From positions 62,001 through 126,000 of the forward strand of contig NZ_JAHXMY010000002.1 of NCBI RefSeq assembly GCF_023149035.1: a stretch of 64,000 nt of DNA, in the 5' to 3' direction. The first letter of the stretch is position 1. Every line of letters begins with the position of its first letter. The stretch comes from Microbacterium sp. EYE_78 (GTDB lineage: Bacteria > Actinomycetota > Actinomycetes > Actinomycetales > Microbacteriaceae). The position numbers and the translations under genes were made by a program. The notes under the pieces are model-generated. The model had not been told where the DNA came from, searched no databases, and saw nothing but the letters and a program-made list of their open reading frames with translations. This document shows, piece by piece, positions 17,248 through 26,336 of the stretch.

Positions 17248-18261
17248 TCAGGTGGGCGGCGGCGCGACGGAGCCGGCCGCTCGGTATTCCGGCGGGATCA
17301 GGTGGAGGACGGGCGCGCGGCCCGGATCCTGCAGCCGCGCGATGGCCAGGTCGACCGCGGCGTCGCAGGACGCGGCCGGCACCAGCGGGATCGTGTCGAG
17401 GGGAGTCGACAGTCGTGTGGCGTCGAACACCGAGGCCACGGAGACGAGGGAGATGTCGCGGCCGACGACGAGTCCGCGCTCGGCGAGGGTGGCGAGGACG
17501 ACTTCCTGCGCGTCCTCCGCGGCGTGGAGGACGAACGCCGTCGCGCCGGCGTCGAGCGCAGCGGCCGTCGACGAGCGCACCGCTGCGGCGTCGGTCGTCG
17601 TGGCGCCCGTGGTCGTGAAGGAGTGCGCGAGCCCTCGGACCTCCGCCCGCGCAGTCGCGGCGGCGCGCACCCGAGGGGGGAAGTTCGACGCGCGGTAGGC
17701 GATCTCGCTCTGACCGACGATGCCGATGCGACGGTGTCCGGCGTCGGCGAGTCGGTCGACGGCGAGCTCGGCCGCCGCCTCGAAGTCGAGGTCGACGCAG
17801 TCGAGGCCCGCGTGGTCGTCGGGGATGCCGATGAAGACGGTGGGGATGGGGATCGACCGGGCGATCTCGACGCGGGCGTCGTCGGGAGCGACGTCGAGCA
17901 CGAGGACCGCGTCGACGAGGTCACTGGCGGCGACGCGCCGCATCCCATTCGAGGCCTCTTCGTCGGTCAGCAGGAGGATGTCGTACTCGCGGCGGCGGGC
18001 GGCGACCGACGCCGCCAGGACGAACGCCATGTGGGTCGGGGCGTGGGTGTCGGCGCGCAGGGGCTCCGTCAACGCGAAGATCTGCGTCTTCCGGCCTGCC
18101 AGTGCCCGGGCGCCCGCGTGCGGCCGGTAGCCGAGTTCGCGGACGGCCTCCTCGACCCGCCGACGGGTGTCCGTCGAGATCGCGCGTTTGCCGCTGAGGG
18201 CGTAGGAGACGGTCGAGATCGACACGCCGGCGGCGGCGGCGACTTCGTCGATGCGCGCCAT
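17248..18261 (-). CDS. LacI-family repressor of the xyloside operon
   Basis: The protein has 337 residues. An N-terminal LacI helix-turn-helix (ARIDEVAAAAGVSISTVS) is followed by the hinge helix and a periplasmic-binding-like effector domain. The ATG is preceded by GAGG at proper spacing; a GTG two codons upstream is possible. Operators with the TCGAAGCG core lie upstream of this gene and upstream of the neighbouring binding-protein gene, so it probably represses both and is released by a sugar ligand. The effector is not visible from sequence; xylose-containing saccharides are the natural guess. Confidence 0.9.
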   Translation of the reverse strand: MARIDEVAAAAGVSISTVSYALSGKRAISTDTRRRVEEAVRELGYRPHAGARALAGRKTQIFALTEPLRADTHAPTHMAFVLAASVAARRREYDILLLTDEEASNGMRRVAASDLVDAVLVLDVAPDDARVEIARSIPIPTVFIGIPDDHAGLDCVDLDFEAAAELAVDRLADAGHRRIGIVGQSEIAYRASNFPPRVRAAATARAEVRGLAHSFTTTGATTTDAAAVRSSTAAALDAGATAFVLHAAEDAQEVVLATLAERGLVVGRDISLVSVASVFDATRLSTPLDTIPLVPAASCDAAVDLAIARLQDPGRAPVLHLIPPEYRAAGSVAPPPT

Positions 18262-18305
18262 GTCCACCTCTTCGTCGATCGCGGATCACGTCTTCGAGCG
18301 GGTAC

Positions 18306-18319
18306 TCGAAGCGTTTCGA
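18306..18319. promoter_or_regulatory. LacI-family operator upstream of the xyloside lacI gene
   Basis: TCGAAGCGTTTCGA is a palindrome with one mismatch, 45 bases before the lacI start on the minus strand. It suggests autoregulation. Confidence 0.65.
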
Positions 18320-18463
18320 CAGTGAGTGTAGAACCGCTCCCACGGCATGCGCAAGGCTTTTGTGGGACCTGTCAACAAAAAGATGCCGAGTCGTGATCCG
18401 ATGCCGTGACCGGCGCGGTGGGAGTGCCATCCCGCCGCGCCGGGACGATGCCCGCAGTCCTCG

Positions 18464-19387
18464 TCAGAAGGCGCCGGCGCGATGGACGGCGGCGCCCAGC
18501 GGGTGCGAGGCGGTCAAGTCGGCCAGCGCACGCGCGCCGTCGATCCCGACGCCGCGCGGGGCCACCAGCCGCAGGGTCGGATCGGCCTCGAGCGCCTGCT
18601 CGAAGGCGCTCCGCAGCGTCGCGGACGAGAAGACACCCCCGATCGCGCAGACGGCGAACTCCGACTCGTCCGTCCGCACCTGCGCGGCCGCGGTGCGGGC
18701 GCTGTGGGCGAGCTGCTCCGCCGCCCGGACCGAGATACCGCGGGCGACCGCATCCCCGGCGTCCGCGGCGAGCGCGACGTCGCGGGCGATCGAGGCGACG
18801 ATGCGCACGCGGTCGTGATCGGCCTGCAGCGCCATGTACGCCTGGGTGAGGTCGGGCCAGCGGCGGAGGGCGGCATCCGTCAACGCGGTCGCCGGTCCCC
18901 GCCCGTCGAACGCCCGCATCACGGCATCGAGGGCCTCGCGACCGATCCACCAGCCGCTGCCGGCGTCGCCCATGATCCAGCCCCACCCGTCCACGCGCGC
19001 CGTCGACGTCGAGCCGACGGCGAGGGTGACGACGCCGGTCCCGGCGGCCACGACGGCGCCGTGCTGGTCGCCCAGCGCGCCGAGGAACGACGTGGTCGAG
19101 TCGTGGGCGAGGAGGGTCGCGCGCACCCCCTCGGCGTGCACGAGCGAGAGCAGCGCGCCGGCATCCGCATCGCGGTCGGTGAGACCCGAGATCCCCGCGG
19201 TCACCACGTCGAGGTCGGCCCCCGTGCTCGCCAGCGTGTCGTGCACGACTCGTGCGAGCTGGGGGAGCAGCGGACCGCCGGTATGGATGCCGCGGAAGGT
19301 GAGGTCCTCGTGGTGGTCACCCGCGTCGACTCTCACCTTGATGTCACTCTGGCCGGCATCGATGGCCAGCACGCGGCGAGCGTTCAT
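18464..19387 (-). CDS. BadF/BcrF-type sugar kinase (N-acetylglucosamine kinase-like)
   Basis: The protein has 307 residues of the ASKHA fold. The phosphate-1 loop is Ala-Ile-Asp-Ala-Gly-Gln-Ser, a second phosphate loop appears as Ala-Gly-Thr-Gly, and Gly-Asp-Ala-Gly-Ser-Gly-Trp-Trp-Ile-Gly is the segment typical of the BadF/NAGK group. It likely phosphorylates a monosaccharide released by the operon's glycosidases; mannose is suggested by the GH2 and GH113 neighbours but not proven. An AGGAGGAG site precedes the ATG, which overlaps the stop of the GH113 gene. It is the last gene of the mannoside operon. Confidence 0.8.
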   Translation of the reverse strand: MNARRVLAIDAGQSDIKVRVDAGDHHEDLTFRGIHTGGPLLPQLARVVHDTLASTGADLDVVTAGISGLTDRDADAGALLSLVHAEGVRATLLAHDSTTSFLGALGDQHGAVVAAGTGVVTLAVGSTSTARVDGWGWIMGDAGSGWWIGREALDAVMRAFDGRGPATALTDAALRRWPDLTQAYMALQADHDRVRIVASIARDVALAADAGDAVARGISVRAAEQLAHSARTAAAQVRTDESEFAVCAIGGVFSSATLRSAFEQALEADPTLRLVAPRGVGIDGARALADLTASHPLGAAVHRAGAF

Positions 19388-20349
19388 CGTTCTCCTCCTG
19401 GGGCGGCGGCGGTCAGCGCACGGTAGTGCTCGCGCATGAGGGATCCCGCCGGTTTGCCGTAGGGACAGTAGTCGTCGTTCGATTCCGCTTCGAGGGGGTT
19501 GTACAGCTGCGCCGGCCAGTCCCAGAGGAAGAAGCCCGACACCCATTCACGCCGCGCGCAGGCGTCGAACATGGCGCGGTAGTACTCGAGCTGCGCCTGC
19601 CCCGAGGGCGCTCCGGCCAGCTGCCAGTCGTTCGGTCGCATCGGCGAGTTCTCGCGGGAGGGGCAGCCCGCCTCGAGGAACACGAACGGCTTGCCGGATG
19701 CCGCGACGACGGCCTCGATGCGATCGAGGTTCTCCTCCCACGCATCGATCGGGTAGTAGCCGCTCGAGGAGATGACGTCGACGGCATCCCACCAGCTGAC
19801 GTGGTCCTCCTGATATTTGTCGCAGTTGTAGGTGATCGGACCGGAGTAGACCTCGCGGACCCGCCGGATGAGCTCGCGCCAGTGGCGGTCCTGTCCGTCG
19901 CTTCGGACCATCTCGCAGCCGATGCAGAGCATCTCGCAGCCCTCGGCCTCGGCGATGCGGGCCGCGTGCAGGATGAACGCGCCGTAGGACGCGAACCAGT
20001 CCGTCCAGCTGGGCTCTCCCGGCACGTCCCAGTCGAAGAAGCCGATGAAGGCGCGCCAGGTGCCGTCGGCGACATTGACGACGGGCTTCAGGCACACCTT
20101 CATCCCGCGATCGTGCGCGGCCCGGATCGCGTGCACGATCTCGTCCTCGGTCACGGTCGGCTCGTCCTCGTAGGGGATGTCGGTCGAGAACGCGGTCGCC
20201 TGCTGGGCGGCGTAGGCCAAGGCGGTCCAGGTGACGGCGTGGTCGGCCATCGCGTCGAGGGATGCCTCGGCGTCGGGCGTCGTCCACGTGCCGCGCACGC
20301 CCGTCCACCCCCACGTCATCCCGCAGACGGGCTCGGCGAACGCGTTCAC
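19384..20349 (-). CDS. GH113-like beta-mannanase, intracellular
   Basis: This 321-residue TIM-barrel-like enzyme shares the GH113 pattern. Candidate acid/base Glu146 lies in Cys-Ile-Gly-Cys-Glu-Met and candidate nucleophile Glu226 in Phe-Leu-Glu-Ala-Gly-Cys-Pro-Ser. A Met-Lys-Val-Cys-Leu-Lys-Pro strand and a late Phe-Leu-Trp-Asp-Trp segment also fit. GH113 members are beta-1,4-mannanases or mannosidases. There is no signal peptide, so it should act on imported manno-oligosaccharides. It starts at GTG overlapping the stop of the GH2 beta-mannosidase gene, and the two enzymes would cooperate. The exact specificity is inferred from context. Confidence 0.72.
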   Translation of the reverse strand: MNAFAEPVCGMTWGWTGVRGTWTTPDAEASLDAMADHAVTWTALAYAAQQATAFSTDIPYEDEPTVTEDEIVHAIRAAHDRGMKVCLKPVVNVADGTWRAFIGFFDWDVPGEPSWTDWFASYGAFILHAARIAEAEGCEMLCIGCEMVRSDGQDRHWRELIRRVREVYSGPITYNCDKYQEDHVSWWDAVDVISSSGYYPIDAWEENLDRIEAVVAASGKPFVFLEAGCPSRENSPMRPNDWQLAGAPSGQAQLEYYRAMFDACARREWVSGFFLWDWPAQLYNPLEAESNDDYCPYGKPAGSLMREHYRALTAAAPGGER

Positions 20350-22844
20350 CCGGTCACCAGCTGATTGGCCGAGCGCAGGACGCGCGCGTCCGACAGTGCC
20401 GCGGCGTCGAGTGCGACGTCGGCGCCGTGACGGACGACGATGCGTCGCGTCTCGCCGGGCAACAGGGTCAGCAGGCCGTCCTCGGGCTGCGCCGACGGAT
20501 GCGCCTTGTCGGCGAGCAGGGCGACGTCCCGGGCGAAGCCCGCGGCGGTGATGATCGCCTCGGTGCCGCCGTCCACGGCGCGGACCTCGAGGCTGAGGCC
20601 CGGATCGCCGAGCGTCGAGTCGCGCGGCTCGGCGAAGTACCAGACGCCGCGCGCGCCGTCGGCGTCGACCACGATGGCCTCCGAGGCGGCGTCTGCGGCC
20701 GAGGTGAGGGAGTCGTCCAGGGGCAGGGTCAGCGACCCGCGGGCCGGCACCGAGACGTCGCGGGCGGTGTCGATCAGCTGCCCTCCCGCGAACGACACGC
20801 GCCGGGTGCGCACCGAGGTGGCCCACGTCTCGTCGGTGTCGTTGCCGAGGACGGCCACGAGGCCGGACTCGCGCGGCTGGACGGTGACCACCCGCGGCGC
20901 GAAGGCGTTCTTCAGTGCGTGGTACAGCGGCTTGACCCGTTCCGCGCCGTCGATCGCGGCCCACGAGGTGACCGGCCAGCAGTCGTTGAGCTGCCACACC
21001 ACCGCGCCCATCGTGTGCGGTGCCCAGGAACGGAAGTGATCGAGCGCCGCGCCGACGGCGAGCGCTTGGTTGAGCTGCATCGCCCAGTGCCACGACTCCA
21101 TGTCGGCAGGCATCCGGAAGTGCGGCAGCAGGCCGTTCGTCAGCTTGGTGTTGCCCTCCATCGCCTTCTGGTGGACGACCATGCCAGGCGACTCCGGCGT
21201 CAGCGGAGCGTCGTCGACCGATTCCACCAGCGTCGTCCACGCGGGCGGGGCCTGCCAGCCGAATTCGGCGACGAACCGCGGGGTGTGCTCGCGATAGGTG
21301 TGCCAGTCGCGACGGTTCCACTGCTCCCAGAGGTGCATGCTGCCGTGCTGCTCGTCGTTCGGGTGGGGGCCGGTCTGACGGCCGGATGCGGCATCCCATC
21401 CCGTGCCCGGGCTGAACGGGCTGCCGGGGGCGTAGGGGACGTGCGGTGCGAGCTCGCCGATGATCTGCGGGAACAGTTCGTAGTAGTAGGTCGCGCCCCA
21501 GGTCTTGCCGTCGAGGCTGAGCTTCCAGCCCCAGTCCTCGAAGCCCCAGAGGTTCTCGTTGTTGCCGACGAGCTGGGCGAGCGATGCGTGGGAGGCGAGG
21601 CGCACGACGTTCTCGCGTGCCTCCGCTTCGATCTCCGAACGCAGCGGCTCCTCCTCGGGGTAGGCGGCGCACGCGAAGAGGAAGTCCTGCCAGACGAGCA
21701 GACCGAGCTCGTCCGCGACGTCGTAGAAGTCGTCGGCTTCGTAGAGCCCGCCGCCCCAGACGCGGATGAGGTTCAGGTTGGCGGCCACCGCCTGTCGCAG
21801 GCGGCGCTCGTACCGGTCGCGGTCCACGCGCACGGGGAGTGCGTCGTCGGGGATCCAGTTCACGCCCTTCACGAAGATCGGTCGGTCGTTGACCACCAGG
21901 GTGTAGGGCGTCCCGGCAGCATCGGGTTCGGTGTCCCACACGACCGTGCGGAATCCCACCCGGCGGGTCGTGACGTCGAGCTCGGCGCCGTCGGCGACGA
22001 GCGCGACGCGCACGTCGTACAGCGGCTGGTCGCCGTGACCGACGGGCCACCACCGGTCGATCTGCGCCAGCTCGATGTCGATGCGGCCGGTGTCGTCGAT
22101 CGGTGCGACGACCTCGGCCACGCCGTCGATGCCGGGGCCGCTGACGCCGAGGCGGACCTCGAGCGGGGTTGCTGCGGCATCCGCCCGTTCGAGGCGGACA
22201 TCGACCGAGACGGTGCCGCCGTCGCCCTGCGGCGTCGCGACGACGCGGGCCTCGGCGAGGCGCGCGGTCGACCAGGACTCGAGGTGCACGGGCTTCCAGA
22301 TGCCGCTCGTGTAGGTCGCGATGCCCCAGTCCCACCCGAAATTGCAGGCGGACTTGCGGATGGCCTCGTAGGGGAGCGGGTACGGGCGCGGCCGCGCACC
22401 CAGCTCGAGGCTCGCCTGATTCGCGTACGGCACGGGGGCGCGGAAGGCGACCTCGAGCTCGTTGGCGCCCTCACGGAGCAGCGTGTCCACGTCGTACCGG
22501 TAGGACCGGTGCTGATTGGCGACGTCCGCGACGACGACACCGTTCAGCCGGATGGTCGCGACGGTGTCGAGCCCGTCAAAGACGAGGTCGTGACGGTCGA
22601 GCGCGTCCGGCTGCCAGTCGAAGGTGGTCCGGTACGTCCAGTCGACGAGGCCGATCCATGCGAGCAGCGCCTCGTTGTTCCCGTGGAAGGGATCGGGGAT
22701 GAGCTCCGCGGCGAGCAGGTCGACGTGGATGCTGCCGGGCACCGATGCTGCGACGTCGACGCCCTCGAGGGCGGGGGAGACCGGCCCTGCGGCAGCGCGG
22801 ACGGTCCACCCGTCGTGAAGCGGACGGCGGGAGAGGTGGGTCAC
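20346..22844 (-). CDS. GH2 beta-mannosidase
   Basis: This 832-residue enzyme has an N-terminal sugar-binding beta-sandwich (about 1-190) with Asn-Phe-Gly-Trp-Asp-Trp-Gly, a motif typical of beta-mannosidases in GH2. An immunoglobulin-like domain and the TIM barrel follow. Glu430 in Gly-Asn-Asn-Glu-Asn-Leu-Trp-Gly is the acid/base. The nucleophile is the Glu in Val-Ala-Glu-Phe-Gly-Trp-Gln. It should remove terminal beta-mannose from oligosaccharides in the cytoplasm. It starts at GTG overlapping the permease stop and is followed by GH113 and kinase genes, giving a full import-hydrolysis-phosphorylation line. Confidence 0.9.
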   Translation of the reverse strand: MTHLSRRPLHDGWTVRAAAGPVSPALEGVDVAASVPGSIHVDLLAAELIPDPFHGNNEALLAWIGLVDWTYRTTFDWQPDALDRHDLVFDGLDTVATIRLNGVVVADVANQHRSYRYDVDTLLREGANELEVAFRAPVPYANQASLELGARPRPYPLPYEAIRKSACNFGWDWGIATYTSGIWKPVHLESWSTARLAEARVVATPQGDGGTVSVDVRLERADAAATPLEVRLGVSGPGIDGVAEVVAPIDDTGRIDIELAQIDRWWPVGHGDQPLYDVRVALVADGAELDVTTRRVGFRTVVWDTEPDAAGTPYTLVVNDRPIFVKGVNWIPDDALPVRVDRDRYERRLRQAVAANLNLIRVWGGGLYEADDFYDVADELGLLVWQDFLFACAAYPEEEPLRSEIEAEARENVVRLASHASLAQLVGNNENLWGFEDWGWKLSLDGKTWGATYYYELFPQIIGELAPHVPYAPGSPFSPGTGWDAASGRQTGPHPNDEQHGSMHLWEQWNRRDWHTYREHTPRFVAEFGWQAPPAWTTLVESVDDAPLTPESPGMVVHQKAMEGNTKLTNGLLPHFRMPADMESWHWAMQLNQALAVGAALDHFRSWAPHTMGAVVWQLNDCWPVTSWAAIDGAERVKPLYHALKNAFAPRVVTVQPRESGLVAVLGNDTDETWATSVRTRRVSFAGGQLIDTARDVSVPARGSLTLPLDDSLTSAADAASEAIVVDADGARGVWYFAEPRDSTLGDPGLSLEVRAVDGGTEAIITAAGFARDVALLADKAHPSAQPEDGLLTLLPGETRRIVVRHGADVALDAAALSDARVLRSANQLVTG

Positions 22845-23737
22845 TTGACGGCTCCTGAGGTCAGGCCCTGGTAGATCCAGCGCTGCAGCAGCAGGAAGGC
22901 GATCAGCGTCGGGATGATGACGACGAGCGTCCCCGCGGCGATCACCTCCCACTGCGCGCCGAAGGGCCCTTTGAATCGGAAGAGGGAGGTGGAGATCATG
23001 CCCTCGGAGGGCAGGTAGAGGAAGGGTGCGTAGAACTCGTTGTAGACCGCGATCCCCTTGATGATGACGACCGTCGCGATGGCCGGGCGCAGGAGCGGGA
23101 GCACGACGCGCCAGTAGATCGTCCATCGGTTCGCGCCGTCGATCATCGCCGCCTCGTCGAGTGAGACCGGGATCGACTGCATGAACTGGATGAAGAGGTA
23201 GATCGCGATGATGTCGGTGCCCATGAAGAGCAGGATCAGCGCGGCCTTCGTGTCGTAGAGCCCCAACCCGTTCACCAGCTGGAACGTCGCGACCTGGCTC
23301 GTCACGCCCGGGATGAGGGTCGCGAGCAGGAACAGTCCCATCACGAGCTTCTTGCCGCGGAAGGCGAAGCGGTCGAGGGCGTAGGCCGCCATCGTGCCGA
23401 TGATGATGGTCCCGACCAGCGACACGGCCAGGACGATGCTCGTGTTGACGAATCCCTCGAGCATCTTGCCGCTGGTGAACGCCGTCACGAAGTTGTCGAA
23501 GTTGAACCAGTTGGACGGGGGGTCGAACGGCCCGGTCGACGCGTACTCGCTCGAGCTCTTCATGCTGGCGAACAGCAGCACCGACAGCGGCAGCAGCGTG
23601 ACGACTGCGGCGATGACGAGGCTCGTGTACTTCGCGGCGGTCGCGCTCATGCTGCCGAGTCGCTGCAGGGGCGTCCGCGCGGAGCGGCGGCGGGGGAGCG
23701 GGGTGGGCCGCGTCGGCGGCATCAGTGTGGCGGTCAT
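22841..23737 (-). CDS. Sugar ABC permease (MalG-like), mannoside operon
   Basis: This 298-residue protein has six predicted helices, the EAA motif Glu-Ala-Ala-Met-Ile-Asp-Gly-Ala-Asn and a C-terminal Ser-Gly-Ala-Val-Lys. It overlaps the stop of the upstream permease (ATGA) and the GTG start of the downstream GH2 gene, so translation is coupled throughout. Its proposed job is to import beta-mannosides with the adjacent subunit and the lipoprotein at 24747. The operon lacks an ATPase gene, so a shared ATPase is expected. Confidence 0.9.
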   Translation of the reverse strand: MTATLMPPTRPTPLPRRRSARTPLQRLGSMSATAAKYTSLVIAAVVTLLPLSVLLFASMKSSSEYASTGPFDPPSNWFNFDNFVTAFTSGKMLEGFVNTSIVLAVSLVGTIIIGTMAAYALDRFAFRGKKLVMGLFLLATLIPGVTSQVATFQLVNGLGLYDTKAALILLFMGTDIIAIYLFIQFMQSIPVSLDEAAMIDGANRWTIYWRVVLPLLRPAIATVVIIKGIAVYNEFYAPFLYLPSEGMISTSLFRFKGPFGAQWEVIAAGTLVVIIPTLIAFLLLQRWIYQGLTSGAVK

Positions 23738-24732
23738 GTGAGATCGACCTTCTCGTCGGGGAACACGCGTCGCTGGATCCAGGTGACGGTCAGGACGATC
23801 GCCAGCAGTACGACGGCCATGGCGGAGGCGAGACCGACCTGTCGGAAGGAGAACGCGGTCTGCAGCGTCTGGATGACGAACGTCGCCGACCCGTTCGCGC
23901 CGCCGGTCATGATGAACGGCACCTCGAACACCGACAGGCTTCCGGCGATGGCGAGGATGAAGGACAGGCCGATGATCCGACGGATGCCGGGGGCGATGAT
24001 CGACCAGAACTGCTGCCACTTGTTCGCACCGTCGAGCTCTGCCGCCTCATAGAGCTCGCGCGGGATGGACTGGATCGCACCGAGGAAGAGGACGAAGTTG
24101 AGTCCGGTGTACCGCCAGACCGACGTGCCGGCGAGCGACCAGTTGACGACGTCCGGGTCGCCGAGCCACTGCGGCGGGTCGGCGAGCCCGAACCAGCCGA
24201 GCACGGTGTCGAGGGTGCCGCCCGGCTGGAACAGGTAGAGGAAGACGAAGCCGATCGCGACCCCGTTGATCAGATACGGGAAGAAGAGGATGCCGCGGAA
24301 GAGGTTCGAGAACCGCGTCGAGAAGCTGAGGATCACCGCGAAGTAGAGGGCGATGGCCATCTGCAGGAAGGAGGCGGCGAAGTAGTAGAGGCCGACCCAG
24401 AAGACGCTGAAGATGCGGGGATCGGTGAACACCTGCACGTAGTTGTCGAACCCGACCAGGTTCTTCTCGAGGTCGATGCCGTCCCAGTCCGTGACGGAGT
24501 AGTAGAAGAGGTTCAGTGCCGGCCAGTAGGTGAACAGCAGCAGCAGCCCGACGGCGCCCGAGAGGAAGAGCCACGGGGTGAGGCGTTGGAGGAAGCCGCG
24601 TCCCGCCCCGCGGGTCCCCGACGCCGGGGCGCCGGCTGCGCGACGTGAGCCGCGCAGCCGGCGCGCCCGCGAGGGCGCGGACAGGACCGCAGGGGCGTCC
24701 GCGGAAGCGGAGCCGGGAGTTGCGATCGCCAT
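23734..24732 (-). CDS. Sugar ABC permease (MalF-like), mannoside operon
   Basis: This 332-residue protein has an Arg/Ala-rich cytoplasmic N-terminus of about 50 residues, six predicted helices and the EAA loop Glu-Ala-Ala-Glu-Leu-Asp-Gly-Ala-Asn. It is the first permease gene, 14 bases after the lipoprotein gene; unlike three other operons in this window there is no hairpin in that gap. The start is ATG 24732. Confidence 0.9.
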   Translation of the reverse strand: MAIATPGSASADAPAVLSAPSRARRLRGSRRAAGAPASGTRGAGRGFLQRLTPWLFLSGAVGLLLLFTYWPALNLFYYSVTDWDGIDLEKNLVGFDNYVQVFTDPRIFSVFWVGLYYFAASFLQMAIALYFAVILSFSTRFSNLFRGILFFPYLINGVAIGFVFLYLFQPGGTLDTVLGWFGLADPPQWLGDPDVVNWSLAGTSVWRYTGLNFVLFLGAIQSIPRELYEAAELDGANKWQQFWSIIAPGIRRIIGLSFILAIAGSLSVFEVPFIMTGGANGSATFVIQTLQTAFSFRQVGLASAMAVVLLAIVLTVTWIQRRVFPDEKVDLT

Positions 24733-24746
24733 CAGAGGGGTGCTCC

Positions 24747-26063
24747 TCAGCCGAGCTTCTCGACCGATGCGCCCCAGCGCTCGTTGAGCTCGGAGAAGTA
24801 GCTCTCCTTGTCGCCGTCGGCAGCGCCGCGGGCGATGTCGACGAGCTTCTGCCGGTAGAGCGGACCGTAGAGGTCGATCTGCGAGTCGTCCGCGATCGAG
24901 TTGATCAGGCCCTCCTTGCCGGCGGGGGCGGCGTTGATCTCCATGAGCTCGACGCCGGAGTCCTCGAATCCGGCGAGGTTGTCCGGGAGCGGCTTGTCGA
25001 TGACGGGCGAGATCATGCCCTGCGCCTCGGTGTAGCCCGAGTCCGCGGCGACCCACTGGATCCACGCCCACGCGGCGGCCTTCGCCTTCGAGTGGCGGCT
25101 GACCGCGAGGTTGTAGTCGCCGCCGATGACGGCGTACTGGGTGCCGTCGACGTTGGCCGGGAAGGCCATGTAGCCGATGTCGTCCGCCGACGCACCGTTG
25201 TCCTCGGCCGCGGCCTGCATCTGCGAGATGGCCCACGAGCCCAGCGGCATCGTGGCGATCTTGCCGGTGCCGAGGTCGACCTTGGACTGCTCCCAGTTCG
25301 TCGTGAGCGGGTCCTCCTCGGTCAGCCCCGCCTCGACGGTGTCGTACAGGAGGGAGTCGATCGCGTAGACGTCCGAGCCCTCGGTCCAGGGAGCCGGGTC
25401 CTCGGCCATCGTGATGGGCGCGTCGGGGTCGTTGGTGATGACGCCGAGGTTGCCGAAGCTCTGGGTGAGCGGCCACCCGTCCTTGTAGTTGGTGTACATC
25501 GGCACGGCGTCCGTGTTGTCCTTCACCAGCTGCAGGGCCTCGAGCCACGACGCCTCGTCGGTGGGGAGATCCGTCACGCCCGCCTCTTCGAAGACCTTCT
25601 TGTTGTAGACGATGCCGTTCGCGTTGCCGCCGAAGGCGATCCCGTACTGCGTGCCGTCGTAGCTGGCGGCGGGGAGGAAGCGATAGGTGTCCTCGAACGA
25701 CGAGGTCTCGCCGAGCGGCTCGAGGAACTGCTCGTACTGGTCGGGCTTGATGGCCGGGATGCCGATGACGTCACCGTAGTTCGTTGTCGACATGCGGGTG
25801 ATCATCTCGCCCGCGTAGTCGGTGATGCCCTCGAACGTGACGTTGACGTCGGGGTACTTCTTGTTGAACTCCTTCGCGTACTCCTCGAACGTGCCGTCCT
25901 CGACGAGGTCGGTGCGCCAGGTGACGACCTTGATGTCGCCGGCCACCTCCCCGTCGATGGTGTTGTCGCCGGCGGGCTGTGCGCCACCGCCGGCGCAGCC
26001 GGCGAGGGCGATGCCGGCGACGGTGAGCGTCGCGATCGCGGCGCCGATCCGTGTGCGTGCCAT
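24747..26063 (-). CDS. Sugar-binding lipoprotein (SBP family 1), mannoside operon
   Basis: This 438-residue extracellular lipoprotein has a Leu-Ala-Gly-Cys lipobox near residue 23. The mature start (Lys-Val-Val-Thr-Trp-Arg) and the Ile-Ala-Phe-Gly-Gly-Asn-Ala-Asn-Gly hinge segment fit oligosaccharide-binding family 1. An AGGAG site precedes the ATG. A LacI-like operator (26146-26163) lies in the divergent region shared with the next lacI gene. The ligand is inferred to be a manno-oligosaccharide because the operon continues with GH2 and GH113 genes. Confidence 0.9.
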   Translation of the reverse strand: MARTRIGAAIATLTVAGIALAGCAGGGAQPAGDNTIDGEVAGDIKVVTWRTDLVEDGTFEEYAKEFNKKYPDVNVTFEGITDYAGEMITRMSTTNYGDVIGIPAIKPDQYEQFLEPLGETSSFEDTYRFLPAASYDGTQYGIAFGGNANGIVYNKKVFEEAGVTDLPTDEASWLEALQLVKDNTDAVPMYTNYKDGWPLTQSFGNLGVITNDPDAPITMAEDPAPWTEGSDVYAIDSLLYDTVEAGLTEEDPLTTNWEQSKVDLGTGKIATMPLGSWAISQMQAAAEDNGASADDIGYMAFPANVDGTQYAVIGGDYNLAVSRHSKAKAAAWAWIQWVAADSGYTEAQGMISPVIDKPLPDNLAGFEDSGVELMEINAAPAGKEGLINSIADDSQIDLYGPLYRQKLVDIARGAADGDKESYFSELNERWGASVEKLG

Positions 26064-26145
26064 GTGTGCGTCTCCTGTCAGATTCATCTTCGAAACCACT
26101 CGGGTGCGGGTCGGCTGCGTTGCCGATGGCGCTCACGGTAGACCG

Positions 26146-26163
26146 ATTCGAAACGCTTCACAA
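26146..26163. promoter_or_regulatory. LacI-type operator in the divergent mannoside promoter region
   Basis: ATTCGAAACGCTTCACAA contains the TCGAAnCGCTTC core of the operators at 17197 and 18306, with a degenerate right edge. It lies 83 bases upstream of the binding-protein start and may also affect the divergent lacI gene. Confidence 0.55.
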
Positions 26164-26314
26164 GCATGAAATGTCAGCGCTGTCTTGTCCTGTCCCGTCT
26201 CGATCTGGCTTGCAGAAATCTTTCTTTATCGGGAATTTTTTTCCGACTAAACAACGCTCTACAAGGACGTATGTCGTCAGAATGTCCACCGTCGTCATTT
26301 CGCATCGAGGATGC

Positions 26315-26320
26315 TATTCT
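26315..26320 (+). promoter_or_regulatory. -10 element for the mannoside-side lacI gene
   Basis: TATTCT is placed 17 bases before the ATG. The RNA would begin close to the AGGAGG site at 26328-26333, giving a very short leader. The preceding stretch (about 26190-26280) is unusually AT-rich for this genome. Confidence 0.4.
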
Positions 26321-26336
26321 CGCGACAGGAGGACCG

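Noticed and set aside
18357-18382. Terminator with CTTTTGT and ACAAAAAG arms at the end of the mannoside operon
   Set aside because: The stem is short, AT-only and imperfect, and it lies more than 80 bases past the kinase stop. It is too weak to list as a feature.
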